Made by a program: the position numbers and the translations under genes. Shown piece after piece: positions 22,878 to 31,039 of a stretch of DNA of 33,318 nt (the first letter of the stretch is position 1; every line of letters begins with the position of its first letter). The notes beneath the pieces are model-generated. The model saw nothing but the letters and a program-made list of their open reading frames with translations, was not told the origin of the DNA and ran no database searches. This stretch comes from Bacteroides sp. (GTDB taxonomy: Bacteria > Bacteroidota > Bacteroidia > Bacteroidales > Bacteroidaceae): assembly GCA_017621035.1 (NCBI GenBank), contig JAGATY010000004.1:1-33318 (forward strand). Reading direction: 5' to 3'.

Positions 22878-23759
22878 TTATATTCTCTCCAGCACTCGTT
22901 CTATCAGGCCGTCGATACTGTTCTTATAGTTGGTATTGGCCTCGAGGGCGCGGCGGTTGGCGATAACCATGCAGACGGTGGTGGCACGGTGACCCATCAG
23001 ACGGGAGAGGCCGGCAAGGGCAGAGCTTTCCATCTCGAAGTTGGTGATACTGCGACCGTCGGCGGTGAGAAAACTTTCGATTTTAGCGTTCTGGTCGGGG
23101 TCGGCCAGGGGAACACGCAGCTTGCGGCCTTGGGGACCGAAGAATCCTCCGGCGGCGATGGTGATGCCGGGTACCATGTCTGTGCCGGCGATGCGGTGGG
23201 AGAGGGTAGTGTCGGCATCAATGACGTAAGGGTGAGGCTGACATTGGCTACCCGTCCAGCCCATATGGCTCAGGAAGTCAGCCTCAAGTGTGAGGTCGCA
23301 GACGCTGTTGCGCCCGTCGTAGAAGTTCAGCAGACCGTCGAAACCGATGGAGGTGTACGAGCAGATGTAGGTACCCACTGGTGTGTGGGGTTGTAGTCCG
23401 CCGCAGGTGCCGATGCGCACGATTTCAAGGGAGCGTAGGGTGGGTTTCTCGTGGCGGGTCTGGAAGTCAATGTTGACCAAGGCGTCCAGCTCGTTCATCA
23501 CGATGTCGATGTTGTCGCATCCGATGCCGGTGGAGAGTACGGTGATGCGTTTGCCCTGGTAGCTACCGGTGATGGAATGAAATTCGCGGCTCTCAACCTC
23601 GCACTCCACGTTGTCGAAGTGGGAGGCAACAAGAGATACGCGCCCTGGGTCGCCCACGAGGATGACCTTGTCGGCCAGCTGTTCGGGACGGAGGTGGAGG
23701 TGGAATACAGAGCCGTCAGGATTGATGATGAGTTCAGAGGGAGGGAAGTAAGTGGTCAT
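22878..23759 (-). CDS. Nucleoside phosphorylase, uridine-phosphorylase type
   Basis: A 293-residue member of the PNP/UDP phosphorylase family, predicted to split a nucleoside with phosphate into base and ribose-1-phosphate for salvage. Signature motifs include ILVGDPGRV near residue 34, VLSTGIGCDN, RIGTCGGLQPHTPVGT and the C-terminal NFEMESSALAGLSRLMGHRA, where the Met-Glu pair binds ribose. The TSIGFDGLLNFY stretch and total length favour a uridine-phosphorylase-like subgroup, but substrate cannot be fixed. It is the last gene of a minus-strand run, separated from floA by 102 bp that hold two repeat elements. Confidence 0.88.
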   Translation of the reverse strand: MTTYFPPSELIINPDGSVFHLHLRPEQLADKVILVGDPGRVSLVASHFDNVECEVESREFHSITGSYQGKRITVLSTGIGCDNIDIVMNELDALVNIDFQTRHEKPTLRSLEIVRIGTCGGLQPHTPVGTYICSYTSIGFDGLLNFYDGRNSVCDLTLEADFLSHMGWTGSQCQPHPYVIDADTTLSHRIAGTDMVPGITIAAGGFFGPQGRKLRVPLADPDQNAKIESFLTADGRSITNFEMESSALAGLSRLMGHRATTVCMVIANRRALEANTNYKNSIDGLIERVLERI

Positions 23760-23760
23760 G

Positions 23761-23790
23761 ATAATTATGGATTATGAATTTTGAATTATA
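23761..23790. repeat. AT-rich repeat (ttatgaattttgaat type), copy 1
   Basis: A stretch of attatgaattttgaattata shares a 15-nt core (ttatgaattttgaat) with 24882-24896. It sits immediately 5' of the nucleoside phosphorylase start codon and adjoins the palindrome at 23791. Confidence 0.65.
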
Positions 23791-23846
23791 ACACGGAGAC
23801 ACAGAGACCCGGAGGAAAAAACTCTGTGTCTTCGTGTCTCTGTGTC
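23791..23846. repeat. Palindromic repeat, acacagagacac type, between floA and the phosphorylase gene
   Basis: Arms acacggagacacagagac... (23791-23814) and ctctgtgtcttcgtgtctct... (23823-23846) face each other around an 8-nt loop. This is the third copy of the family found in carA and before carB, here in noncoding DNA. Confidence 0.85.
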
Positions 23847-23861
23847 TGTCTAAGGAGCTCC

Positions 23862-24863
23862 CTATTTATTCAGCGGCTGGGAAGTTGTACCGGTAGTGGG
23901 CTTGGCGATGGTTTCGCGCATGGAGGTATCGGCCTCAATATTCTTCATGCGGTAGTAGTCCATGATGCCGAGATTGCCGCTACGGAAAGCTTCGGCCATG
24001 GCGCGGGGCACTTCGGCTTCAGCCTCAATAACCTTAGCGCGGGCTTCCTGTGCCTTGGCTTTCATCTCCTGCTCCAGGGCGACAGCCATAGCACGACGCT
24101 CTTCTGCCTTAGCCTGGGCAATGTTCTTGTCAGCGTTGGCTTGGTCTATTTGTAAGGAGGCACCGATGTTTTTACCTATGTCGATGTCAGCAATGTCGAT
24201 GGAGAGAATCTCAAAAGCGGTGCCTGCATCCAACCCTTTACGTAGCACAAGCTTGGAGATGGAGTCTGGGTTTTCGAGTACCGACTTATGGTTCTCACTG
24301 GAGCCGATGGAAGAGACGATACCTTCGCCTACACGAGCCAGTACGGTATCTTCACCTGCACCACCCACCAACTGGCGGATGTTGGCGCGAACTGTGACGC
24401 GCGCCTTAGCGATAAGCTGAATACCATCCTTGGCTACGGCAGTAACGGGAGGTGTATCAATTACCTTGGGATTGACGGACATCTGCACGGCTTCAAAAAC
24501 GTCACGTCCGGCCAGATCGATAGCTGTGGCCATCTGGAAGGGTAGCTCGATATTGGCCTTTGAGGCAGAAACGAGGGCGTGAACTACCTTCTCGACATGA
24601 CCACCGGCCAAGTAGTGAGCCTCCAGTTCGTCGCGTGTGATGTTGCTCAGTCCTGCCTTGTGCGCCTCAATCATAGCAGGAACGATGGTGTAGGGCGGCA
24701 CGTTTCGGATGCGCATCAGGAACAGTTGTACCAGCGAGATGCTGACACCGGATACTTTAGCAGATAGCCAAAGGAAAAAGGGTACATAGTGAAAGAATAG
24801 TACCACAAGCACAATACCTCCGATGACGAGGGCGATTGGCAAATACATTGAAATGGGATCCAT
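23862..24863 (-). CDS. floA: Flotillin-like protein FloA
   Basis: 333 residues. An N-terminal hydrophobic segment (about 8-34) anchors it in the membrane; a flotillin/SPFH-type domain follows (about 40-220, including [20 protein letters not shown]-type sequence), then a long Ala/Glu/Lys-rich coiled coil (about 235-310, [19 protein letters not shown]). FloA forms oligomeric scaffolds in membrane microdomains. The upstream neighbour encodes NfeD, the usual partner of flotillins, 18 bp away, which supports the call. The C terminus is short and Thr/Ser-rich. Confidence 0.94.
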   Translation of the reverse strand: MDPISMYLPIALVIGGIVLVVLFFHYVPFFLWLSAKVSGVSISLVQLFLMRIRNVPPYTIVPAMIEAHKAGLSNITRDELEAHYLAGGHVEKVVHALVSASKANIELPFQMATAIDLAGRDVFEAVQMSVNPKVIDTPPVTAVAKDGIQLIAKARVTVRANIRQLVGGAGEDTVLARVGEGIVSSIGSSENHKSVLENPDSISKLVLRKGLDAGTAFEILSIDIADIDIGKNIGASLQIDQANADKNIAQAKAEERRAMAVALEQEMKAKAQEARAKVIEAEAEVPRAMAEAFRSGNLGIMDYYRMKNIEADTSMRETIAKPTTGTTSQPLNK

Positions 24864-24865
24864 GG

Positions 24866-24896
24866 AATTATGAGTTTTGAGTTATGAATTTTGAAT
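24866..24896. repeat. AT-rich repeat copy 2, supplying the nfeD stop codon
   Basis: Contains the 15-nt core ttatgaattttgaat shared with 23772-23786. Read on the minus strand, it encodes the last four residues Ile-Gln-Asn-Ser and the TAA stop of NfeD, then fills the gap to the floA ATG. Confidence 0.65.
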
Positions 24897-25379
24897 GAGG
24901 GCTGAGGTTTCTTTTCCCTCTTTTACTACAAATACAGTTCCGTTGCTGATACGCACCACACAGACGGGTGTCTTCTCGTCGATGAAACCGTCGGCAGAGC
25001 GTACTTCAATGATGTGGTCAGAGAAGATGGCATGGCCGATGAGGGCAAGTCGGGTGGTTGTGATACCGGTGTCGCCCACCTTCAGGTACTTGTCATTGCG
25101 CTCGGTGGCAGCCCCTTTGATTTCTTTCTTCAGAGCAATCTTGTCCAACGTTTTCGAGCGCATGAATAGTACCAGCGAAGCGATACATCCCACAACGGTG
25201 ATGCCCAGTGTGATGAATCCGCCTGTGTCACCTAAGTGGGCAAAGGCATAGTAATTGGCATAGAGTGCACAGCCCCCGGCCAGGAATCCGGCAATACTGA
25301 TGCCCGGCAGCAAAAACAACTCAGCCAGAAACAGCAGCACGGCTACAATGAGCAGGATGGTAATGATGAGTATATCCAT
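24882..25379 (-). CDS. NfeD-family membrane protein (short form)
   Basis: 165 residues with three to four hydrophobic segments in the first 90 (IITILLIVAVLLFLAELFLLPG; SIAGFLAGGCALYANYYAF; FITLGITVVGCIASLVLFM), followed by a C-terminal soluble OB-like NfeD domain (about 105-160, KVGDTGITTTRLALIGHAIF). The protease domain of long NfeD proteins is absent. NfeD1b-type proteins are encoded beside flotillins and are thought to act with them in the membrane, as seen here with floA 18 bp downstream. The C-terminal residues IQNS come from an AT-rich repeat. Confidence 0.88.
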   Translation of the reverse strand: MDILIITILLIVAVLLFLAELFLLPGISIAGFLAGGCALYANYYAFAHLGDTGGFITLGITVVGCIASLVLFMRSKTLDKIALKKEIKGAATERNDKYLKVGDTGITTTRLALIGHAIFSDHIIEVRSADGFIDEKTPVCVVRISNGTVFVVKEGKETSALIQNS

Positions 25380-25397
25380 AGCGGTATATTTAACGGG

Positions 25398-26819
25398 TTA
25401 TTGTTTCTCAAGTCGGCGAATCTCAATACACGTTTGCTCCAACTCTTTAGCTAGCTGTAGAACGTGGGCTTCGAGGTCTAGGATGGCCGCATTCATCTTA
25501 ACTCGGTCCTTTTCCTGAGCGCGTGCATACCAGGTACGCTGCCCATCCAGCTTGTTGGACTGTTGCTTGTAGCTCTTTTCCAGTTGAGCATATTTCTCAT
25601 AGAGTGCTTTGGCTTGCGGCGAACGGAAGTCTGCCAGCTTGTGATAAGTAGTGTTGTCGTCTATGATGAAACTGAAATCATAACCTTTTTTTACCTCCTT
25701 CTCCTCTTGCATGGAATTCTTTAGTCGTGCCTTAGCATCCTTTACAGCCTCCATATCTCTCCAGGTATCTTTGATGGCATGCAAACTGGCCAGCCGGACA
25801 AGCTTTTGTTTGTCCATACTCTCATAGTCATACACCTGTTTCGAGGCATTGGGGATGAAGACATAGACGCAGACTTTCCCCTCCGGTTGGTTGCGGTCAG
25901 AAGAGAACCAACCCAGATTATTGAACTCGTCGATAACGTAGAGGTAGTCATTGGCCGAGGAGTTAAAAGGCATCCCCAGATTCTCAGGTGTCAGATAGCT
26001 GTCACTGGCTGAGTTATAACGGGTCACAAAAATGTCGTAGCCTCCCATTGAGCCTTCGCCGTCAGCAGCATAATAGATGGTCAGACCATCGGTCATCACA
26101 TAGGGATAACCACTGTTCCGGTCACCGTTGATGTTCTCCGGAAGCTCGATACCCCGACTCCAGTTGTTCATAAGCTTGTTGCGCGACATGATGCTGTACT
26201 TACCATTTTTCTGCTTTACACTATAGTACACCTTGTTAGCCATCTCTGTCTCATAAACGGTACCGGTCTGTGGCCCGTTCACGTCAAAGTATTGATTGAA
26301 AGTATAGAGCACACCCGATTCTGGACTGATTCGGTAGGCTTCCAAAAACGATGCTTTGTCCACCACGAAGCTATCGATGACGCAAACCTCCTCTACACCT
26401 TTCAGCATTCGTAGGTTGGCACGGCTCTTCTCCAGCAGAGCTTCTGCTTTTTCGGTGGAACGTTTTCGCTTCTCCAGCTCAGAGATGTACTCTTCATAAG
26501 TCTCTATGGCTTCCTCATAGCGGTAAAGGGCATCATAAGTTTGTGCCAAATAGAGCTGACCGCTAGTGATGCGCTTCTTTACAGCAGTCTGTACATACTT
26601 CAACGCCACCTCCGGCTCACCTGTTTTCAGACAGCATACACCGTACCACAGGCAGTAGTTGCCATTGGATGGCTGGCTCTTTACAAAACGCTTGAATACA
26701 GGTTTGGCCTTAGCGTATTCCCCTTTTTGGTAGTACACTTTTGCCTGTGCCAGCGTCTGTGCAGAAACCTCACTCGCTATGGCCAGCACGAATAGTAAGA
26801 AGAGATATATCCTTTTCAT
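25398..26819 (-). CDS. Secreted TPR and PD40 beta-propeller protein
   Basis: 473 residues. Signal peptide MKRIYLFLLFVLAIASEVSA, probably cleaved before Gln21. TPR-like helices at about 22-150 (AKVYYQKGEYAKAKPVFKRFVKS and similar pairs). A PD40-type propeller segment at about 190-330, including SYPYVMTDGLTIYYAADGEGSMGGYDIFVTR-type repeats. A charged coiled coil at the end (about 390-473). The architecture resembles the OmpA-linked TPR/PD40 proteins of Bacteroidetes but lacks the C-terminal OmpA domain. The periplasmic location is inferred; partners are unknown. First gene of the minus-strand run with nfeD, floA and the phosphorylase (18-bp gap to nfeD); probable promoter at 26903. Confidence 0.8.
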   Translation of the reverse strand: MKRIYLFLLFVLAIASEVSAQTLAQAKVYYQKGEYAKAKPVFKRFVKSQPSNGNYCLWYGVCCLKTGEPEVALKYVQTAVKKRITSGQLYLAQTYDALYRYEEAIETYEEYISELEKRKRSTEKAEALLEKSRANLRMLKGVEEVCVIDSFVVDKASFLEAYRISPESGVLYTFNQYFDVNGPQTGTVYETEMANKVYYSVKQKNGKYSIMSRNKLMNNWSRGIELPENINGDRNSGYPYVMTDGLTIYYAADGEGSMGGYDIFVTRYNSASDSYLTPENLGMPFNSSANDYLYVIDEFNNLGWFSSDRNQPEGKVCVYVFIPNASKQVYDYESMDKQKLVRLASLHAIKDTWRDMEAVKDAKARLKNSMQEEKEVKKGYDFSFIIDDNTTYHKLADFRSPQAKALYEKYAQLEKSYKQQSNKLDGQRTWYARAQEKDRVKMNAAILDLEAHVLQLAKELEQTCIEIRRLEKQ

Positions 26820-26902
26820 TTGTTGCTTTCCTTTTCCCGGGTACTCAGATGCAGAGAAGAAAAACTCAGCCCCTTTCTCTCCCGGACTTTATTTACAAGG
26901 TT

Positions 26903-26910
26903 CAAAAGTA
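26903..26910 (-). promoter_or_regulatory. Promoter -7 box (TACTTTTG) for the TPR/PD40-nfeD-floA run
   Basis: caaaagta on the plus strand reads TACTTTTG on the minus strand, 84 bp before the ATG at 26819. No clear -33 box. Confidence 0.5.
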
Positions 26911-26983
26911 CGAAAATCCTGCGAAAAGCTTCTCTTTCTCTCTTTCTATTGTGTTAATTCTTCTTTAATTGCCGCTTTTCTGC

Positions 26984-26991
26984 TACTTTTG
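26984..26991 (+). promoter_or_regulatory. Promoter -7 box (TACTTTTG) for ttcA-like gene
   Basis: TACTTTTG matches TAnnTTTG, 23 bp before the ATG at 27015. The divergent promoter at 26903 lies about 80 bp away. Confidence 0.55.
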
Positions 26992-27014
26992 CACCCGAAA
27001 TCAAAGGAAATTGT

Positions 27015-27824
27015 ATGCCGAAGTTTACAGAAGAAGACAAATTGCTCCGCCGTATTGAGAGGCGTTTTGCTAAAGGTGTGGTGGAGTATGAACTGATAGA
27101 AGAGGGTGACCGCATCCTTATCGGATTGTCGGGGGGCAAGGACTCACTTGCTTTACTTGAACTATTGGCTCGTCGCTCGCGCATCCATAAACCTCATTTC
27201 TCGGTAGTGGCAACCCATGTGGTAATGAAGAACATCCCTTATCAGAGTGATGTGGAGTATCTGCGGGACTTTTGTGCCAATGCCGGCGTGGAGCTAATCC
27301 TTCATGAGGCAGAGTTTAATGCCTCTACTGACAACCGTAAGTCTCCCTGTTTCCTTTGTTCCTGGAACCGGCGGAAGGCACTCTTTACCGTGGCCAAGGA
27401 ACAGGGCTGCAACAAAATTGCCCTAGGGCATCATATGGATGACATTCTTGAAACGCTTTTGATGAACATCACCTTCCAAGGAGCATTCGGTACCATGCCT
27501 CCCAAACTTGTGATGAAGAAGTTTGACATGACCATTATTCGTCCCCTCTGCTTGGTACACGAATCAGACCTATTGCAACTGGCCGCCTTGCATGCCTACC
27601 GTAAACAGGTAAAGAATTGTCCCCATGAGCATGAGTCACATCGTACCTCCATGAAAGGCATCTTGCAACAACTGGAAGCTATGAATCCTGAAGCCCGCTA
27701 CAGCCTCTGGGGAAGTATGACCAATGTACAGGAAGAATTGCTACCTACCCCTCAGAATCCGGAAAATCAGAAATCCAAAATCAACAATCAAAAATCAGAA
27801 ATCCAAAATCAACAATCTATATGA
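27015..27824 (+). CDS. TtcA-like tRNA 2-thiocytidine synthase
   Basis: A 269-residue PP-loop ATPase, predicted to thiolate C32 of certain tRNAs. The PP-loop is SGGKDS at 39-44; the iron-sulfur ligands expected for TtcA are visible as Cys112-x2-Cys115 (CFLC) and Cys202 (KNCPHE). GHHMDDILET is the second family motif. The body ends near MTNVQEELLPTP (about 247); the last 20 or so residues (Asn/Gln/Lys/Ser-rich, NQKSKINNQKSEIQNQ) are encoded by a duplicated AT-rich repeat at 27763-27817. Its stop overlaps the start of the next gene (ATGA). I leave the symbol blank because sulfur-carrier paralogues share this fold. Confidence 0.86.
   Translation: MPKFTEEDKLLRRIERRFAKGVVEYELIEEGDRILIGLSGGKDSLALLELLARRSRIHKPHFSVVATHVVMKNIPYQSDVEYLRDFCANAGVELILHEAEFNASTDNRKSPCFLCSWNRRKALFTVAKEQGCNKIALGHHMDDILETLLMNITFQGAFGTMPPKLVMKKFDMTIIRPLCLVHESDLLQLAALHAYRKQVKNCPHEHESHRTSMKGILQQLEAMNPEARYSLWGSMTNVQEELLPTPQNPENQKSKINNQKSEIQNQQSI
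27763..27817. repeat. Tandem 28-nt AT-rich repeat in the 3' end of the ttcA-like gene
   Basis: Two identical 27-nt copies (27763-27789 and 27791-27817), starting aaaatcagaaatccaaaa and ending tcaacaatc, are separated by one A. They are translated as an Asn/Gln/Lys-rich tail. The 28-nt period changes frame, so the two copies read differently. Confidence 0.85.
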
Positions 27825-28189
27825 AAGTATTTTACACCATTCTCCTTCTCATCGTCTCCAACATCTTCATGACATTTGCTTGGTATGGGCACCTGAAGTT
27901 GCAGGAAATGAAGGTCTCTACCAACTGGCCTCTTTACGGTGTCATCCTCTTCTCCTGGATGATAGCTTTGGCCGAGTATGCCTGCCAAGTGCCTGCCAAC
28001 CGCATCGGTTTCATGGGTAATGGCGGTCCTTTCTCACTGATGCAACTTAAGGTAATTCAGGAAGTTATCACACTTATCATCTTCACAGTCTTTACCACTG
28101 TACTGTTCAAGGGAGAGTCTCTCCATTGGAACCACTTTGCAGCCTTCATCTGCCTGGTGTTGGCTGTCTACTTTGTCTTCTATAAGTAG
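27821..28189 (+). CDS. DUF486 (DMT-like) small membrane protein
   Basis: A 122-residue protein with four predicted transmembrane segments: YTILLLIVSNIFMTFAWYG, WPLYGVILFSWMIALAEYA, VITLIIFTVFTTVLF and FAAFICLVLAVYFVFY. Sequence and size match the DUF486/DMT-like family, of unknown substrate; the PANRIGFMGNGGPFSLMQLKVIQE loop is typical. It starts at ATG 27821, overlapping the stop of the ttcA-like gene by four bases. It converges on apbE with only 14 bp between their stops. Confidence 0.88.
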   Translation: MKVFYTILLLIVSNIFMTFAWYGHLKLQEMKVSTNWPLYGVILFSWMIALAEYACQVPANRIGFMGNGGPFSLMQLKVIQEVITLIIFTVFTTVLFKGESLHWNHFAAFICLVLAVYFVFYK

Positions 28190-28203
28190 TCGGGAGATTC
28201 CTG

Positions 28204-29226
28204 CTATTCTTCCTGCAGGAAACGCTTCATGCCGCTTGTGGCATAGGTCTGTAACTTACCCTCTTCGTCAGAGTAGATGAAGTAAGCTTCTATGTCTGGA
28301 TGACGGTTTGCCAGCGTTTCAGCCTTCTCCAGCCCCATCACCATGAAGGCTGTGGCATAGGCATCTGCTGTCATGCAGTCGGCAGCAACAACGGTAGCCG
28401 AGAGTAGGGAGTGCTGTACAGGATAACCGGTGCGTGGATCCACTGTGTGTGCATACTTCTTGCCATCCTTGTAATAGTAGTTACGGTAGTTGCCTGATGT
28501 GGCAATGCCCACATCTTTAATATGAAGTATAGTCTGAAGCTCCTTGTTTTGTGAGAGGGAGTCATCCACCGGCTTGTTGATGCCGATGCGCCACGACTGA
28601 TTTTTCGGGTTCATGCCATGCACCACCACTTCGCCACCGATGTCTACCATGAAGTTCTCGACACCTTTTTTCTTCAACAATTCGGCTACGATGTCTACGG
28701 CATACCCCTTGGCAATAGCACTGCAAGTCAGCATGATACGCTCATCTTCTTTTACCACTCGTCCTTCATCGGTCAACTTAATCTTCTTGTAACCGGTGAA
28801 TTGCAGCAGACTGTCCACCATCTTACTGTCGGGAAACGTCCCTTTTTTGAAGCCGAATCCCCAGGCATTGATAAGGGGGGCAATGGTGATGTCAAAAGCC
28901 CCCTCTGTATCTTCCGACACAGCCATACTGCGCTGGAACACATTGGCAAAGAGGGTGTCTACCACCACCTTCTCATTACGATTCACCTTACTGATGACTG
29001 ACGTGTCGTTAAAGGGGGACAATGAACCGTCAAACCGTTTCAGTTCAGCGTCAATCTCAGCCTTCAGATTCTCATTTGACTGATAAGTAATGCTGTACAT
29101 CGTTCCGAAAATCAGGCCTTTATCAATCTGATAGGGAGCCGGACGATTGTTGCGTGCTAATATTAACACGGTGCCAAGTATCAGGAAGGCAATCCAAAGC
29201 AGGTTGTGAGAGTTTTTCTTATTCAT
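28204..29226 (-). CDS. apbE: FAD:protein FMN transferase
   Basis: 340 residues from the ATG at 29226. A longer frame from 29277 overlaps mntP and lacks a signal-like start, so it is rejected. It attaches FMN to Thr/Ser of flavoproteins such as NqrB/C or RnfG outside the membrane. An N-terminal membrane anchor (LLWIAFLILGTVLILA, residues about 8-23) lacks a lipobox Cys. Family motifs: GTMYSITY, FDGSLSPFNDTSVIS, AFDITIAPLINAWGFG, NFMVDIGGEVVVHG, HTVDPRTGYPVQHSLLSATVVA and CMTADAYATAFMVMG. It is the last gene of a six-gene minus-strand run, 10 bp after mntP. Confidence 0.93.
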   Translation of the reverse strand: MNKKNSHNLLWIAFLILGTVLILARNNRPAPYQIDKGLIFGTMYSITYQSNENLKAEIDAELKRFDGSLSPFNDTSVISKVNRNEKVVVDTLFANVFQRSMAVSEDTEGAFDITIAPLINAWGFGFKKGTFPDSKMVDSLLQFTGYKKIKLTDEGRVVKEDERIMLTCSAIAKGYAVDIVAELLKKKGVENFMVDIGGEVVVHGMNPKNQSWRIGINKPVDDSLSQNKELQTILHIKDVGIATSGNYRNYYYKDGKKYAHTVDPRTGYPVQHSLLSATVVAADCMTADAYATAFMVMGLEKAETLANRHPDIEAYFIYSDEEGKLQTYATSGMKRFLQEE

Positions 29227-29236
29227 AATAATCCGG

Positions 29237-29818
29237 TTAGCTGAAGAACAAGTGTTCAATAAGTATCTTAACACCAATGAGTATGAGGATGATGCCTCCC
29301 CAGAGTTCCGCTTTCAGTCTGCGGGCTATGCCACAACCGAAGCGGATGCCAAACAGCAAGCCTACCAGTGAGAGTGCAAACGACACGAAACCTATGATGC
29401 CGATGGAGGGAAGTATATCCAGGTATGTTTTATACCCCATAAAAGCAAAGCTGATTCCTACAGCCAATGCGTCTATGCTGGTGGCCACGGCCAAGGTGAG
29501 TACCACTTTCAGGCAGGTAGGGTCATAGTTCTGCTTACACTCTTCCTCTTTGAAAGATTCAACCACCATGCGTCCGCCCAGAAAGGCCAGGATGCCGAAA
29601 GCCACCCAGTGGTCTATTTCCTCTATCAGGTGACTAAACAGGCTGGCGCCAATCCACCCGCCCAGTGGCATTACAGCTTGAAACAACCCAAAGAAAAATG
29701 CCATCTTCAGCATAGGCCGGAGCCTTATCTTTCTCAACAGAATACCGCTTGCGATGGATACGGCAAAGCAATCCATTGCAAGCCCCACGGCCAATAACCA
29801 AATTTCCAGTGTACTCAT
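29237..29818 (-). CDS. mntP: Manganese efflux pump MntP
   Basis: A 193-residue inner-membrane protein with six predicted transmembrane helices arranged as an internal duplication. The paired motifs AMDCFAVSIASG (Asp16) and TSIDALAVGISFA carry the conserved acidic residues of MntP. GGWIGA and the final LIGVKILIEHLFF helix are typical. It exports excess Mn2+. No MntR or yybP-ykoY riboswitch is seen upstream, since it sits mid-run 5 bp after the DUF6048 gene; it is probably expressed with its neighbours. Confidence 0.92.
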   Translation of the reverse strand: MSTLEIWLLAVGLAMDCFAVSIASGILLRKIRLRPMLKMAFFFGLFQAVMPLGGWIGASLFSHLIEEIDHWVAFGILAFLGGRMVVESFKEEECKQNYDPTCLKVVLTLAVATSIDALAVGISFAFMGYKTYLDILPSIGIIGFVSFALSLVGLLFGIRFGCGIARRLKAELWGGIILILIGVKILIEHLFFS

Positions 29819-29823
29819 TGCTG

Positions 29824-30582
29824 TCAGAGTGGTAATTTATAGATAATGGAATAGCTGACCCCCATGGTGTTAGAGCCATACTTGCCGAAGCCGGGAACAT
29901 ACCACGGGTCGCCAAAGGTGTCGGTTGAGGCTGATAACTTGTATTTCAGTCGCAATCCCCATCCCATGTAGATGGATTTCCAGACATGGGCACGGATACC
30001 TAAGCAGATTTCCAGCCACTGCATAGACCCCTTTAAACCCTTATGATTGTAGGGTACGCTACCCCCGTAAATGTCATCCTCTATATTAGGATTAAGGCTG
30101 CCCCCATAAATCGGGTCGTCAAGCCCGGGTGAGGCAATGTCATACTTGAAACTGCTGGCTCCGTAACGCAGGCCGACCAGCAACATATGCCCGTGTGCCT
30201 TCTTATATAAGGTGTTATAATCAAAGCCTAGGCGGAAGTAGGGAGCACCACTTTTATAGTGGATGCCATTGTCGTTCCACTCATCTGTCTTGCCATAGCC
30301 CAGCTCTAGGGTGGGGAAGAAACGGTGCTTCAAGTCAACGGTGGCAGAGACTTCTGTACTGAAGAAGTCACCCCCCAGCAGCTTACTTCCCGGCCCCCAT
30401 AGGTCGATGCCTATGCCCACCCCATTGAAGAGGGGATATTCCACCTCAGGGGGCGTCTTCTCTTTCTCCTTCTTCTGGGCAACCGGCCGGTTGGAGTTTT
30501 GGCTTTGTTGTGCATTTACCGGCAGCACCAGGCAGAGACAGAGCAACAGACTAATAGAAAAGCTTGATATTCTCTGTGCCAT
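29824..30582 (-). CDS. DUF6048 family secreted beta-barrel-like protein
   Basis: 252 residues from the ATG at 30582 (MAQRISSFSISLLLCLCLVL), which begins a clear signal peptide ending near VNAQ; the longer frame from 30645 lies in the upstream gene and is rejected. A Lys/Glu/Pro linker (about 30-45) leads to alternating beta strands rich in Gly and aromatics (GIGIDLWGPGSKLLGGDFF, VGLRYGASSFKYD, GWGLRLKYKL), ending SIIYKLPL, consistent with an outer-membrane beta barrel. Function unknown. Its start lies 32 bp inside the end of the DUF6452 gene, so the two are probably translationally coupled and may work together. Confidence 0.78.
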   Translation of the reverse strand: MAQRISSFSISLLLCLCLVLPVNAQQSQNSNRPVAQKKEKEKTPPEVEYPLFNGVGIGIDLWGPGSKLLGGDFFSTEVSATVDLKHRFFPTLELGYGKTDEWNDNGIHYKSGAPYFRLGFDYNTLYKKAHGHMLLVGLRYGASSFKYDIASPGLDDPIYGGSLNPNIEDDIYGGSVPYNHKGLKGSMQWLEICLGIRAHVWKSIYMGWGLRLKYKLSASTDTFGDPWYVPGFGKYGSNTMGVSYSIIYKLPL

Positions 30583-31036
30583 AGATGCCAGCTTCTTTGT
30601 TTCGTACATAGATGGAGTCCAGCAGATGACGGGTGTATTGTACACCGGTAAGTGCCTGTTTCATCTGATAACCGCAATCCATACTCAGGAAATAGGGAGT
30701 ATTCTCGTGGAAAAAGACCACGGTGTCACTCAAACCTTCCGGATAGTGGAACACCAGTGCCGTGGAATCTGCCGTGTAGCGTAAGGGTAGAGAGAGGTCC
30801 TGCACCTTTTGCTGGTTGTTGATGATGACGGTATCATTCACCAATGCAGTGACGGTAAGCGTCTCCAGGGTATCTTTGTCTACATTGCCATCTTCCGAAT
30901 TGACCGTGTAGAGATAGCATTGCAACATGGGGCGTGCCGTACCCGAGCAGTCGGCCTCTTCCGAGCAGGCTGCCACACCTCCCGCTAAGGAGGTAAGTAG
31001 GGCAATTATCATCAAGAGTCTCAATAAATTCTTCAT
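30551..31036 (-). CDS. DUF6452 family lipoprotein
   Basis: 161 residues. Lipoprotein signal peptide MKNLLRLLMIIALLTSLAGG with lipobox VAAC (Cys24), followed by Ser-Glu-Glu-Ala-Asp, an acidic stretch suggesting surface export. The mature part is a small beta-rich domain with additional cysteines (CSGTARPMLQCY, MDCGYQ). Function unknown. It begins 3 bp after the glycosyltransferase stop and overlaps the DUF6048 gene by 32 bp; pairing of these two DUFs is familiar in Bacteroides. Confidence 0.78.
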   Translation of the reverse strand: MKNLLRLLMIIALLTSLAGGVAACSEEADCSGTARPMLQCYLYTVNSEDGNVDKDTLETLTVTALVNDTVIINNQQKVQDLSLPLRYTADSTALVFHYPEGLSDTVVFFHENTPYFLSMDCGYQMKQALTGVQYTRHLLDSIYVRNKEAGIYGTENIKLFY

Positions 31037-31039
31037 TGC

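Noticed and set aside
29227-29277. Upstream start of apbE (MVLRYLL...)
   Set aside because: It overlaps mntP and precedes a better start with a membrane anchor directly after it.
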